This document shows, piece after piece, positions 19,465 to 29,448 of a stretch of 35,690 nucleotides of DNA. Positions within the stretch are counted from its first letter, which is position 1; the number at the start of each line of letters is the position of its first letter. The notes under the pieces were generated by a model. The model saw only the letters and a program-made list of their open reading frames with translations. It was not told the DNA's origin and did not search any database. A program made the position numbers and the translations under genes. The DNA comes from Diphasiastrum complanatum (Eukaryota; Streptophyta; Lycopodiopsida; Lycopodiales; Lycopodiaceae), in contig MU835845.1 of the NCBI GenBank assembly GCA_029204225.1, positions 1 through 35,690 on the forward strand, given 5' to 3'.

Positions 19465-19752
19465 CTAGTTTGGATCTAACATAGATCTACTAATCACTCC
19501 AAGAGATGTCCTTAACTTTATGAATGCTGCTCTTTGAAGAGGTTTAGTGAGTACATCAGCCACACATTCACTACTTGATACATGTTCCAAAGAGATCTCC
19601 TTTGCTTGAACCTTTTCCCTCACAAAGTGATGACAAATCTCTAGGTGTTTGGATCTTGCTTGGAAGATTAGATCTTCCAACCCGAGCTTCATGAATCCTT
19701 GTTGCTGCTCCATGAAGATGTCTTCTTCCAGAAAACCATTAAGAAATGCATT
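19465..19752 (-). pseudogene. copia RT fragment fused to RNase H end
   Basis: Minus strand: after a stop and frameshift at about 19745 the frame gives EEDIFMEQQQGFMKLG (RT), then jumps to ARSKHLEICHHFVREKVQAK, SLEHVSSSECVADVLTKPL and LGVISRSMLDPN-stop (RNase H end). The YVDD box, thumb and RNase H core are gone. The join lies near 19665-19675. It resembles the E1 deletion, although the upstream break differs. Confidence 0.8.
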
Positions 19753-20061
19753 TCACACATCCATTTGACAAAGCATCCATCCAAAATGAGAGGCAAGAGC
19801 AAGAATCAACCTTATTGTGACCATCTTGGCCATGGGTGCAAAGGTCTCCACATAATCTATGCCCTCCACTTGGGCATATCCCTTGGAAACTAGCCTTGCC
19901 TTGTGTTTACTTATGCTTCCATCTGAATTTAGCTTGATTTTGAACACCCATTTACATCCTATCACATTCTTAGAAGGTCTATCAACAAGGATCCAAGTGC
20001 CATTATCCATCAAAGCATTGTACTCATCTAGCATTGCTTGGTACCATTCTTTTGAACTCAA
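19746..20061 (-). pseudogene. copia RT N-terminal half
   Basis: Minus-strand frame: EWYQAMLDEYNALMDNGTW, VIGCKWVFKIKLNSDGS, KARLVSKGYAQVEGIDYVET and FGWMLCQMDV before a stop where other elements read K (QLDVKNAFLNG). It covers the fingers and the first catalytic aspartate. It is continuous for about 100 codons, the best preserved stretch of E3. Confidence 0.85.
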
Positions 20062-20177
20062 AGCATCTTCTACTCTTGAAGGTTCATCAAACTTGACATA
20101 GAGAAAAATAAGTGAATGGAGGCCTGTTGCCCTTTGCTTTGATATGTGAGCCTTGTTGGATCCATTCTTACCCTTGA

Positions 20178-20723
20178 TTATCTTCTAGGTGTGGTAGGTT
20201 GACTTGTTACAAGCTCCTCCTTAAAATCAAGATCATCTTGATTCTCAGCCACTATCCTCTTGATTGTTGAGATGGTTGAGCCATCATCACGCTTGTGCAT
20301 CTGATACTCATCAAAGATTACATCTCTAGACACCACAAACTTATTTAAGGATGGAAGATATACCTTGTATCCCTTACTTGAGTTGCCATACCTGAGCATG
20401 ACCCCCTTTGTTGATGATGGATCTTCCTTTTTCCTTGTCTACAAAGGTTCATGCACATAACAAGTGCATCCAAAGACTTTCAAGTGATAAAGGTTAGGCT
20501 TTCATCCATACAAAACTTCATAAGGAGTTTTGCCATCAATAGACTTACATGAAACTCTATTGATCAAATAATTGGCACAAGTGAGTGACTCACCCCAAAT
20601 GGCTTTGGCAAGCATGCATAATCTCAGGGCCTTAGAGCATTCACATAATGTTCTATTTCTCCTCTTGGCCACCCCATTTTGTTGAGAGTAGCTTTGAAAG
20701 ATTTGATGCTTCAAGGCAAGCAA
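20178..20723 (-). pseudogene. copia integrase C-terminal half, with stops
   Basis: Minus strand: SYSQQNGVAKRRNRTLCECS (the catalytic glutamate of the E-R-xNRT motif reads K), AKAIWGESLTCANYLINR and GKTPYEVLYG, then a stop at 20502; after it KPNLYHLKVFGCTCYVHEPL, a stop, then KGYKVYLPSLNKFVVSRDVI and FDEYQ. This corresponds to the third catalytic residue onward. The first two catalytic aspartates are missing through the deletion at about 20715. Confidence 0.85.
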
Positions 20724-21033
20724 CCTTGCAATGTTCTTTGACTCATAAGCCTTTTGAAGGGACTCTCAAGCCTCTTGGGCCGAGGTACACTCTCCTACTT
20801 CCTTCAGGAGTTCATTGGCTACATTCATTTTGATACAATGGAAGGCTAGTTTTGCACCTGTTCTTGTATCTGGTGGATTCTTGAGGGTGGATAGGCTCAT
20901 CCTCCTCCCCGCTCACTATGTCCATCAAATCTTGCATTTTGAGGATTGATTCCATTCTTAATTTCCAAATAGAATAGTTTGATTTGTTCAACCTATCACT
21001 AGAGTCCAGAAGATAAGCATTCATGGATGCCAT
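20715..21033 (-). pseudogene. copia gag N-terminal region fused to integrase
   Basis: The minus strand starts MASMNAYLLDSSDRLNKSNY, SIWKLRMESILKMQDLMDIV. After a shift at about 20870 it continues CIKMNVANELLKEVGE and SLQKAYESKNIARLL to about 20715, where it runs into the integrase QIFQSYSQQNGVA. A stop also lies near 20770. The gag C-terminus, zinc knuckle and protease are missing. Confidence 0.8.
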
Positions 21034-21799
21034 CCTCCTCTAAACAAGAGATTGATTTTATAAGAATGGATATAGAATAGAAAGGATGCAAGTACTAGCT
21101 ATCCCACTATCTAGGGAGCTGAGAATGATCAACAAATAAATTCTCAACAAGATTCTATTTGATTTTGAGCTTAATCAATTCTATTGAAAAATACACAAAT
21201 TGGAACTAGCTTGCTTGGTGTAGAAAAATGACTCAAGACTCCTCCTTGATCTAAACTTCACCAGGCTTATGAAGATCCAATCAACCTGAGAAAAGATGAT
21301 CTAATTGCACATAAATTTCACTCTAAATCACTCTTATAAGATCAGGTTGAGCAATCTACCTTCTAAGCACAATCTACAAATATCACAATTTTGACAAAAA
21401 AATTGATCTTAATGATGAGTAAATACAAAATGTTTTGGACTAAACCTAAATCACTCTTAGAAGTTCTCTCATACAACAGACTAAATCAGCTCCAAAAGCT
21501 TTAATCCTTCTTTCTCTCCAATGCTTGAATGCTACTCCTTGAGATTGTCTCCAAAACTCGCCTTGAATCAAATATGAGAAAGCAAGCAAAACCTATTAAT
21601 TTGATCTTGTAGATAATAAATGGCTTGAACCTAGTTTTAGAAGCCTAAATACCCTTGATCAGATTCTACAAGAACATTTGATCAATAATGGAGATACAAA
21701 TCATAGATAACCATAAAAAATCAATCAATGCTTTAAATTGATCAAAATCTATGATGCTACTGAATCAAATTGCAAGAATTTAGCTTATTTCATAACATA
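21034..21799 (-). other. 5' leader of E3
   Basis: Non-coding sequence between the primer site and gag, similar in size to the E2 leader (about 590 bp). No recognisable structure. Confidence 0.5.
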
Positions 21800-21811
21800 G
21801 CTTTGATGCCA
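21800..21811 (-). promoter_or_regulatory. Primer binding site of E3
   Basis: The minus strand reads TGGCATCAAAGC directly after the LTR end CAACA, a two-change match to the initiator-Met primer TGGTATCAGAGC. Confidence 0.7.
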
Positions 21812-22375
21812 TGTTGAAAAGACAGCGAAAAAGGAGAAGGTGTTTTAGACTAAAGACAACGAAAAAGACGAAAAAAGACGAAAAAGCCGAAGGTGCCTTA
21901 AGAATGGTTTCTAAGGCATTCTAGCCACTTGGCCACTGTGTCGCATCTTTCGCTAAGGTGCAAAAAAGATGAAGGTGCCTAAAAAATGGTTAAGGCAAAA
22001 ATAATCTCAAAGGAAAAAAATGTGAAGGTCCAAAACATGTAGTCGGCCTTCGTTTTTCAAGATGCTCATTACTTGAACGATTTGTTTAAGGCTGGGCATA
22101 AAAAATCTAACAGAAACCATCACATATTTATACATTGGTACCTCAAATCTGAGCATTTTAGGGCTTCTATTAACTCATCATAACTTAACCCTAACATCTA
22201 ACCTAATTGATCATTGGATCCACCCTAATTAGGGGTCTTGATCTCGAGATCCAAAAACAATGAGAAACATGCTATTTTTGGGTCCTGTTTCCTCTCTACC
22301 CTATTTAAGCTTTTTGGCCTTATTTGAAAGGTGCCAGTACAATGTAGGATGTAGAATAAGACTTTAAAAAAGCAC
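21812..22375 (-). repeat. 5' LTR of E3, rearranged
   Basis: It starts TGTTGAAAAGACAGC like the left LTR. From about 21835 to 22112 it is unlike the left LTR: repeated GACGAAAAAGACG and (G)CCGAAGGTGCC words occur. After that it matches 19150-19430. It stops matching at about 22370, so the outer ~50 bp are missing or diverged. Confidence 0.65.
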
Positions 22376-23245
22376 CCTATTCTATTTGGCACGTGTGGCA
22401 TCCAATTAGATGGCCATCTTGCCAATTACAATTGATGTGCAGTTGTGAAGCTCAAACTGACAAAATTTCCAAAATTCACACGTGTGGGGAAGATCCACAA
22501 GTATGATAGATCTAATTAAGCTTTATGATTAGAACAATAACCTGATTCTAGATTGAATAGCAAGATCTAGTACAGAAGTTATGGCTTAACCACAATCTAG
22601 CATGCTAAGCATCAAAGAATGATAGCAATGAATCATAAATGAGCAAAAGTACAAGAAATAAGTGTATTAGCATTAGTCTCAACATGAGTTAGAGAGAGAA
22701 AGATAGAGAGATATCAAGCAAAAATTGTGTGGATCCAAAATGCAAGAGATAGCTACAAAGCTTTGGTTCTTCATCAAAAATTATGAGAAGAGCTACACAT
22801 ATTTATGGAGTCTGAGTTAGCTCGAGGTAGAACCACATCCATCCACCTTTTGATGACATCTAAAGTGAAAACTAGAGTCTATGTGACATTTGTCACATCT
22901 CATGCATGTATCTCTACCTACTTTTATCAAGTGTCCTAGTTCTAACTAGAAATGTACAAATCATCATGCATGTGTCCATTTCACTTTGTGCATGCCTTGC
23001 ATGTCACTATGGATCACTTACAATTAATGCATGTGAAGTGCCACGAGTTTCTAGCATATTTTTGCTAATTCTAAGTCTACAATCTATATGCAAGTTGTAA
23101 TCATCAAACTAGATATGACATATCCATATAGCTCAAGTTCTATCTAGGCCAAACTTGGAATTTGCATCTATGGAACAACATACTTGCATGGTACAATGTT
23201 TGTAGCAAGCCTAAAGTCAAGATGGATTATTTTTCCATTTCAACA
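22376..23245 (-). repeat. 3' LTR of E4 (left end unresolved) and short spacer
   Basis: The right end CATTTCAACA abuts a polypurine tract, so on the minus strand the LTR opens TGTTGAAATGG. A TATA-like CATAAATATGTG lies at about 22793-22806 on the minus strand. CACACGTGTG occurs at 22476-22485 and CACGTGTGG at 22390-22398. No partner LTR is present, so the left end could be anywhere from about 22380 to 22560. Confidence 0.5.
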
Positions 23246-23262
23246 CTCCTCCTAAAAACAAT

Positions 23263-23690
23263 CTATATTGACTTGAACACGGATCTTGGTATTACTCCAA
23301 GATTGGCTCTATGCTTGATGAAGGAACTTTTGCTCAAAGGTTTGGTGAGCATATCAGCAATACAAGATGATCTGTCGATGTGCTCCAAGTAGATTTCCAC
23401 TCCAATGAGCTTTTCTCTCACGAAGTGATGTGCAACTTCAATATGTTTGCTCCTAGCATGGAATATTGGGTTGTTGGCAAGGGATTGGGCTGAAATGTTG
23501 TCACACATGATCATAGGTAGATCATCTTCCATGATTATCTTTAGCTCCACTAGCAACCTGTTGATCCAAAGCACTTCCTTTGTTGTTGTAGTGAGTGCCT
23601 TATACTCAGCTTCACAAGATGAGAGTGATACAGTATCTTGCTTTTTGGAAAGCCAAGGTATCAAGTTTCCTCCAAGATATATGACTTGTA
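23263..23690 (-). pseudogene. copia RNase H, C-terminal two-thirds
   Basis: Minus strand: LIPWLSKKQDTVSLSSCEAE followed by YKALTTTTKEVLWINRLL keeps the catalytic glutamate. MIMCDNISAQSLANNPIFHA keeps the catalytic CDN aspartate. Then HIEVAHHFVREKLIGVEIYL, SSCIADMLTKPLSKSS and LGVIPRSVFKSI-stop. No stop within this part. A frameshift near 23680 separates it from the upstream frame. Confidence 0.85.
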
Positions 23691-24268
23691 GATTTTCGAT
23701 CTGCTCTATCACTTGCAAAATCCGAGTCAGAATAACCATCAATAGAAAGATCTTCAATTTTATACAATAAACCATAATCAAAAGTTGAAGATATATATCT
23801 AAGCACTCTCTTGGCCATTTTCCAATGATAAATAGTAGGATTTCGCGTAGCCTGGCTCAACTTATGAACACTGAAGCTTATGTCAGGTCTAGTTATTATG
23901 AGCCAAATTAAGGAGCCTATAAGACTCCTAAAAAGAGTGATGTCCACGAAGGATCTTTCATCACCTTTGTTAGGGTCTTTTACATTTTGCTCCATAAGAG
24001 TTTCTATACTCTTACAATCTAACATATTGAACTTTTTTAACATTGAAAGAGCATACTTGGATTGACATACAAAAGCTTTATCTTTTAGAAAGTCAATCTC
24101 TAATCCTAATATGTAGTGAATTTTTCCAAGATCTTGCATCTTAAACTCTTTTTCAAGTGCAATTTTGGTTTCCTCAACTAACTTGATACAACTACCTCTT
24201 AAAATGATATCATCAACATAAATAAGAAGGATGACAATATATAATAAATCATGCTCATAAGATGTCAC
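23680..24268 (-). pseudogene. copia RT C-terminal half and RNase H start
   Basis: Minus strand: IVILLIYVDDIILRG keeps an intact YVDD box, unlike E1. Then KEFKMQDLGKIHYILGLEID, KYALSMLKKFNMLDCKSIET, TRPDISFSVHKLSQATRNP and DGYSDSDFASDRADRKSTS, with the first RNase H aspartate. The frame is open for about 200 codons until the shift near 23680. Upstream of TSYEHD the RT is cut by unrelated repeat DNA. Confidence 0.85.
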
Positions 24269-24282
24269 ACACCACCCTCAAT

Positions 24283-24312
24283 CTCCTCCTCCTCCTCCTC
24301 CTCCTCCTCCAA
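24283..24312. repeat. (CTC)n trinucleotide repeat
   Basis: About nine CTC/TCC units lie directly at the truncated end of E4. Confidence 0.85.
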
Positions 24313-24449
24313 CTCCATCTCCATGAGCATTCAGCTATTCTTGATCGCCCTCAAAAAAGATGTCATGCCTCAAGAAACTGTCTGCCCTCAATAAAGCTGC
24401 CACATCTGCCCTCAATAAAGCTGCCACAGTTGCGATCCCCACACCCACA

Positions 24450-24563
<114 letters not shown>

Positions 24564-24564
24564 C

Positions 24565-24791
24565 CATGTATACGCATGCATGGGGAGGAGGGCCATGCAT
24601 CCTTTTTTCCATACATGCATCCTCCTCCCCATCATTTCTAGTTCAAAAAATGTGTATGCATGGGTGAGGGGGAGGAGGATGCATGGGCCCCTCACCCATG
24701 CATACAAAAGTGTATGTAAGTTTAAATATATATATAGATATATACATAATAATAATAATATGAAAAAAGTAAGACAACTTACTTATATATA

Positions 24792-24840
<49 letters not shown>

Positions 24841-24919
24841 TATAGATATATATATTTATAAAAAAAAAAAATTTACAGCCCACCTGTCACGGCGGGTGGG
24901 TTGTTTCTTTTTTCATATT

Positions 24920-24987
<68 letters not shown>

Positions 24988-25129
24988 AACTTCATACACT
25001 TTTGTGCATGGGTGAGGGGCCCATGCATCCTCCTCTCCTCACATGCATAGACTTTTTTGAACTAAAAGGATGGGGAGGAGGATGCATGTATGGAAACAAC
25101 ATGCATGGCCCTCCTCCCCATGCGTACAT
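24565..25129. mobile_element. Fold-back (long inverted repeat) element, ~565 bp
   Basis: The left arm (24565-24770) and right arm (24907-25129) are inverted copies: CGCATGCATGGGGAGGAGGG, ACATGCATCCTCCTCCCCAT, GGATGCATGGGCCCCTCACC and CAAAAGTGTATG recur in mirrored order, ending in ATAATAATAATATGAAAAAAG. The loop has (TA)n runs and a small GC hairpin, CCCACC/GGTGGG (24879-24900). No ORF exists, so it resembles a MITE or Foldback element. A related half-copy is at about 34722-34890. Confidence 0.8.
24789..24984. repeat. Two (TA)n runs in the fold-back centre
   Basis: (TA)n at about 24789-24838 and 24936-24984 lie on either side of the GC hairpin. They are each other's complement and would extend the stem. 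Confidence 0.9.
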
Positions 25130-25387
25130 CTAAGGGGCCCACTCCAAACTTAAATTACCCTTTACCCACACACATATTGTTTTGAAGGGCAAGTACATAC
25201 TTTCATGGTGAAAGGTGTTAAACAAAAGGGACTTTCATTATCAAGGATTTCACTAAATTTGAAGGGCGCTCTAAGGATTTTTTAAATTATCAGACTTCCC
25301 ACGAGAAAGGCTGAAATAAAAATGCATTTCTATGAAGGAAAAATCGGCTGTGAAGGGCTGGGAAGACTTCAAAACGTAGGCCTAGTG

Positions 25388-25389
<2 letters not shown>

Positions 25390-25456
<67 letters not shown>
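25390..25456. repeat. (CT)n microsatellite
   Basis: About 33 uninterrupted CT units. Confidence 0.97.
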
Positions 25457-25459
<3 letters not shown>

Positions 25460-26101
25460 GCAGTTGAGCCTACATGGCAGAGCTTGGTTGGCATGCCACA
25501 CAAGCCTATGTGGTAGCTTGCGACATGCTTGCGTGGCAAACATCATACCTATGCCATGCCTATGTGGCCTGCCACGCAAGCCTAGGGTAGGTCTACGTGG
25601 CTTGCCACGTGGCAACTTTCGAGCCCACCTATATATTAAATATATCTCTCTAGGTCCACTCAAGCCTACCTGGCAGAGTCTGGTTGGCTTGCCATACAAG
25701 CCTATGGTAGGCCTACATGGCTTGCCACATGCCAAACCTTGCATGATTTGCCAAGTGGCAAACCTAAGTGGCTTGCCACATCTCTTGTAAATCTCTATAT
25801 TAGCTGAATCAAGCTATGTAAGCGTTAAGAAGAACAATTGAATTTCTCTTTCAATCAGAGTTATTTATAGCCAGCATTATCACACTCAACAAGCTGAAGT
25901 TATTACTTCAAGCCATTGTACTCACTATTGATATTTATCAGAGTGCAATTTTTGTCTCACTACTGCGTCGTTCATTTGTGCAATCTGTATGAATTCTTCT
26001 ACTTGAATATTTCTGTTGCTAACTATTGCGTTTTCGTTCCTACACGCCTACGCTCTGAGCAACCGAGCTTCCGCTGCACTCACAACCACCATATTACGAC
26101 A
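25457..26101 (+). repeat. 5' LTR of copia element E5 (left end unresolved)
   Basis: The right end ...TTACGACA abuts a primer site. The left half is built of imperfect repeats with GGCTTGCCACRTGGCA words and two ~195-bp spaced copies of GCCTACMTGGCAGAG (25466 and 25666). CACGTG sits in GCCACGTGGC at about 25605-25614. A TATA-like CTATATTAG is at 25794-25802. Confidence 0.5.
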
Positions 26102-26113
26102 TGGTATCAGAGT
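26102..26113 (+). promoter_or_regulatory. Primer binding site of E5
   Basis: TGGTATCAGAGT is an 11 of 12 match to the initiator-Met tRNA primer site. It fixes the LTR end and the plus-strand orientation of E5. Confidence 0.85.
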
Positions 26114-26244
26114 AGGCATTTCAGTAATTTGCATTTCTACTTCGGATTATCAGTTCTTGTTTCTATCAGACGTCTTTTTAGCAAACGCGTAGCCAACAAT
26201 ATTCAAACAATCGTTGTTTCTACCAACGATCTAGTCCAACCGGA

Positions 26245-26391
26245 ATGGATCCATCATCCAGTTCATCTCTCATTGACAAACTCGATGGAGATAACTACCA
26301 TCTCTCAAAATTCAAGATGAAGGTTATACTTCTAGCCAAAGGACTATGGGACATCGGTGATGGCATAGAGCTCAAACCATCAACGCATTTC
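26245..26391 (+). pseudogene. copia gag N-terminus, interrupted by the E6 LTR
   Basis: The start MDPSSSSSLIDKLDGDNYHL and FKMKVILLAKGLWDIGDGIE is a typical copia gag opening (LDG.NY..W motif with W to L change). The 49-codon frame runs to the point where the E6 LTR begins; the stop TGA at 26392-26394 is formed by the LTR's own TGAT end. The rest of E5 was not found to the right. Confidence 0.8.
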
Positions 26392-27652
26392 TGATAGAGA
26401 ATGGTTTTATTCCAAACTCAGTGTCGTACTACACCAACATGGTTAATATAGATTTTATAGTAAATAATGTCGTTTCCACAGAGGACAGCGTTAGAAAGTT
26501 ATGTTTTTGGTACAATTTATGACAAGTGGTTTCGAGTGTTATTCTAGTTGTCGACAGACATTAAAAAGTGACCAGTATTACTTATGTTTGGGATGGGTAA
26601 TGTTAATAAATTCAGAACAACAATCTGGCCTTTATCGAATTGAAGGAAGCGCGTTCTACAAATTAGATGTTATCAGAGTAGTACAACAGTACTACACTCT
26701 GGCTGTTTAAGGTGTCAACAAAGAATCGAGAATTGTTCGATGTATTCGCGATAATTAATTAATTGTGTTCGCGAACTATTTGTTTTTAGACAGAAGTCCT
26801 CAACAACTAAAGCCCAACTTAATGGTTAAAGAATACGAAGAGTTTTAGAACATGTTAGAAACTTATGTCAATGCCAATCAGGAAAATAGATCAGAGACTC
26901 AATTCTCATATGTATGCATACAGCTTTATTCAATGATCGTGTTAGACTGTACCAAAGATAGTCGTTATTTGAGTGCCAAAAAGAAAGTATTCGCGACAGA
27001 TGAATAAGTTGGTTTTAAGATGGTTCTTTAGAGCATGCTTTAGGATACACAATAAAACGACTGTAATGCACTAGAGCATCTGTCTGATCAGAGAGTAATT
27101 CATGAAATGCGTTAGAGATTGTTAGCAGACTCAAGATCACTCACAGTCAGCAGTGCGGAGACAGAGATAAGAGAGAATAACTCATAGAACTCTATTCACT
27201 TCTACAATCTCTTACATAAGCATAAACTCTTCTCTCGATGATCGAGACTGAAGTGTGAGATCTATATATGTTCTACGGGACGAACAAACACACCTCTAAA
27301 AACAACAGGTGCGTCGCTCCCGCGAAAGAGTCTAGTTAACAATTAGACTGAAAATACGTTCAACTATACCATAGGAGGTATCCTTAACTATGAGTTAAAG
27401 TTACTCTAGTTTAACATGTCTTTTCGTATCTAGTCGTTTCGTATGGACGACCTAGTAAAGATTATCCAAGGCAATGTCTTTTCCTTTTAAAAGTCTTGCC
27501 CTTAATTACAAGGCAAGTACTTAGGAGATATATTCCCGAAAAGTGACTTAGGCCTCTTTATGATTTATACTTAACCAGCTCATATCTTCATTTTTGAGTA
27601 TATCATACCATATTTATGTTGATATTCAATATTTAAGATTTTCGTGGCATCA
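26392..27652 (-). repeat. 3' LTR of element E6, 1261 bp, inserted in E5 gag
   Basis: On the plus strand it runs from TGATAGAGAATGG to CGTGGCATCA, giving TGAT/ATCA termini. On the minus strand it opens TGATGCCACG right after a polypurine tract. A TATA-like CATATATAG lies at about 27262-27270 on the minus strand. It is non-coding. The left end falls exactly where the E5 gag frame breaks, which supports an insertion. A matching 5' LTR was not found in the window. Confidence 0.6.
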
Positions 27653-27667
27653 CATATCCCCTTCCTC
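27653..27667 (-). promoter_or_regulatory. Polypurine tract of E6
   Basis: The minus strand reads GAGGAAGGGGATATG directly before the LTR start TGATGCC, the arrangement known from plant Ty3/gypsy-type elements. Confidence 0.65.
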
Positions 27668-27961
27668 AAATGTGAAACGTCCTCGTGAACATATCACTTT
27701 CATTTCGAGGATTAGTCGAGAAACATTCTTGTTCGTCAGATTTTTGTTGAGGCAAAAAAATATTTCTTCGTGTATTTCGTCCTTTAGATATTTCTTCATC
27801 TTAGAGAATATGTGTCTTGCTGTTTCTTTAATTGAATAGGTTGTTTTGAGTTGATCTTTGAATTGTTGATGAAAACTGGAATCAAACTTCAAAACATCTT
27901 TAAACTTCAAAAAGTCAGCATCCCATAGAAACATCACCACGACAAAGACACAAATGAATAT

Positions 27962-29448
27962 TCATGAACGATTCAGTTCTTCATATAACTTCTGAGCAAG
28001 CTCCAAGTTTTGTTGAGCTTCGATCAACAGCAAGTCTTCTTTTGATTTTGTGTAGCGGCCAACTGGTAAGTTGCCGAATTCTTCTAACTTAACCGGGAGT
28101 AATGTTCCATCGAACAACTCCTGGTTAACTTGGTATCTTCGTAACCAGAGAAAGTCGTCCTTCTCCCAAGGTCGCTTCCATTCGTCGAAGGCGATGCCTA
28201 CTGCGCCTGATAGCATCATGTAATCCACACGCCATTGCAACTCAGTATTAAAAGCATGTGGACACCATTTCTAGAAGCGTTTTGCAAATGCACAGAATCT
28301 GTCAGCACATACCTTCGACTGATTTCGTCGCATTCGTTTGGCTGTGTAGATGTAGTTGCCAAGTCCTGAGTTTGCAACTCAGCAACCAGCTTCTGATCTT
28401 CGAATTGTTGCTTAAGAGTCGATGGCTCTTGTTCAAGTTGGTCAATCTTTGCGACAACCTCCAAGAATTCTGGATGGTCTAAGGCTCCAGTGCAGGCAGG
28501 CACAGCTTGGATTTGCTGTGTGAGGTCATCAATTCAAAGCAGGGCCTGAAGCAAGGCCCGCTGCAAGATGGGGTGACATCACTCGAGAGCTCCTTCAGCT
28601 CAGCCAACTCTTCCTCGACAAGAGCCTTCGCATCCTCGAGCGGTTGTAAGAACTCGACTCGAAAATTTTCGAGCATCTGGCCTTGGAGCTAGTTCAGCTT
28701 CGTGAGATCGACTGTGATTGACCCTGCATTGGTGCTCAGAAACAAAGAAGCTTCTGCCTTTAGTCTTGTCACTCGCTCCTCCTGTAAATGTTTTTGGAGC
28801 ACGACATTATGTTGATTCGCAGCCAAAAGTTGCTGCCTCAAAGAATCATTTTGAGTCTAAAAATTGTCAGACTTGGCCTGAATCGTCTTATTTGTCTGCT
28901 TCAAATAATCACCTTTCTTTATTAGAGTCTGAAGCTGTGTAACGATGTTGTTCAATCAGCTTCATGTTGATTCGAGCAAATCGATCTTCTCGAAGGACTC
29001 CTTCAGAGAGTCTAGAGATTTTTTTCTCTGAGGTGATAAGCTGCATCGTGAGTTGTCGGTGGTACTTGTCAAACTCATATACTTCAGCCACTAGATTCTT
29101 GGCTTTCTCTATCATGGATCGAAACCACTGGGGCTGGTCGTCTGGTTCTTCTTCATCTGCCAAAAGTGCCCCAGTGTCGCCTTCAGCAGCTGTTCATCCT
29201 TTGTCTGATGTATCGGACTGGGTTGTGTCATCCTCAGAAGTGGATGTACTCTGCTGCTTCTGAGATGTGGAAGCAGATGCTGGCTTTGAAGAATCAGCAG
29301 CAGCAACAGCTCCATCGGTTTCCATTGCCACAGCTTCACTCTCCATAGCAGTGGTGGCTGCTACTTTGATTGCTGGTGCAGCATTGGATGTAACCGGAAT
29401 AGGTACGGAAATGAGACTGGAAAGATCAATTGGCTTGGGAGCCAACAT
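27962..29448 (-). pseudogene. Coiled-coil ORF of E6, unknown family, several lesions
   Basis: The minus-strand ATG at 29448 opens MLAPKPIDLSSLISVPIPVT, then an Ala/Ser/Thr-rich segment. An in-frame TGA lies at 29194-29196, then DEEEPDDQPQWFRSMIEKAK and EYDKYHR-like helical sequence. Later frames give LRQQLLAANQHNVVLQKHL, LEDAKALVEEELAELKEL and KIDQLEQEPSTLKQQFEDQK (heptad-like), then FDEWKRPWEKDDFLWLRRYQ and EAQQNLELAQKLYEEL-stop. At least four lesions. No gag zinc knuckle or pol motif. Its place ~300 bp before a polypurine tract and LTR fits an extra ORF or gag of a non-autonomous LTR element. Confidence 0.5.

Larger units (their letters stand above)
18828..22375 (-). mobile_element. Ty1/copia retrotransposon E3, internally deleted
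   Basis: Read on the minus strand: 5' LTR (right), primer site, gag start, integrase, RT start, RNase H end, polypurine tract, 3' LTR (left). Two large deletions removed the gag end to integrase core segment and the RT to RNase H segment. The LTRs match each other over ~260 bp, but the right one carries a different ~280 bp segment. E3 is the minus-strand cousin of E2. Confidence 0.85.
23246..24268 (-). mobile_element. Ty1/copia retrotransposon E4, 3' part
   Basis: Polypurine tract (minus GGAGGAG at 23246-23252), RNase H and the second half of RT are present. The element is cut off at 24268, within RT, where a CTC repeat begins. Coding is better preserved than in E1-E3. The upstream two-thirds are absent, so this is a truncation, not a nested insertion with the other half nearby. 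Confidence 0.8.

Noticed and set aside
23447-23770. 107-codon plus-strand frame
   Set aside because: It is the antisense shadow of the E4 RNase H coding sequence.
27650-27940. Extension of the coiled-coil ORF into the 27650-27940 frame
   Set aside because: A stop follows KLYEELNRS at 27962, and the last codons of the lower frame are the polypurine tract and the LTR start, so this is more likely non-coding.
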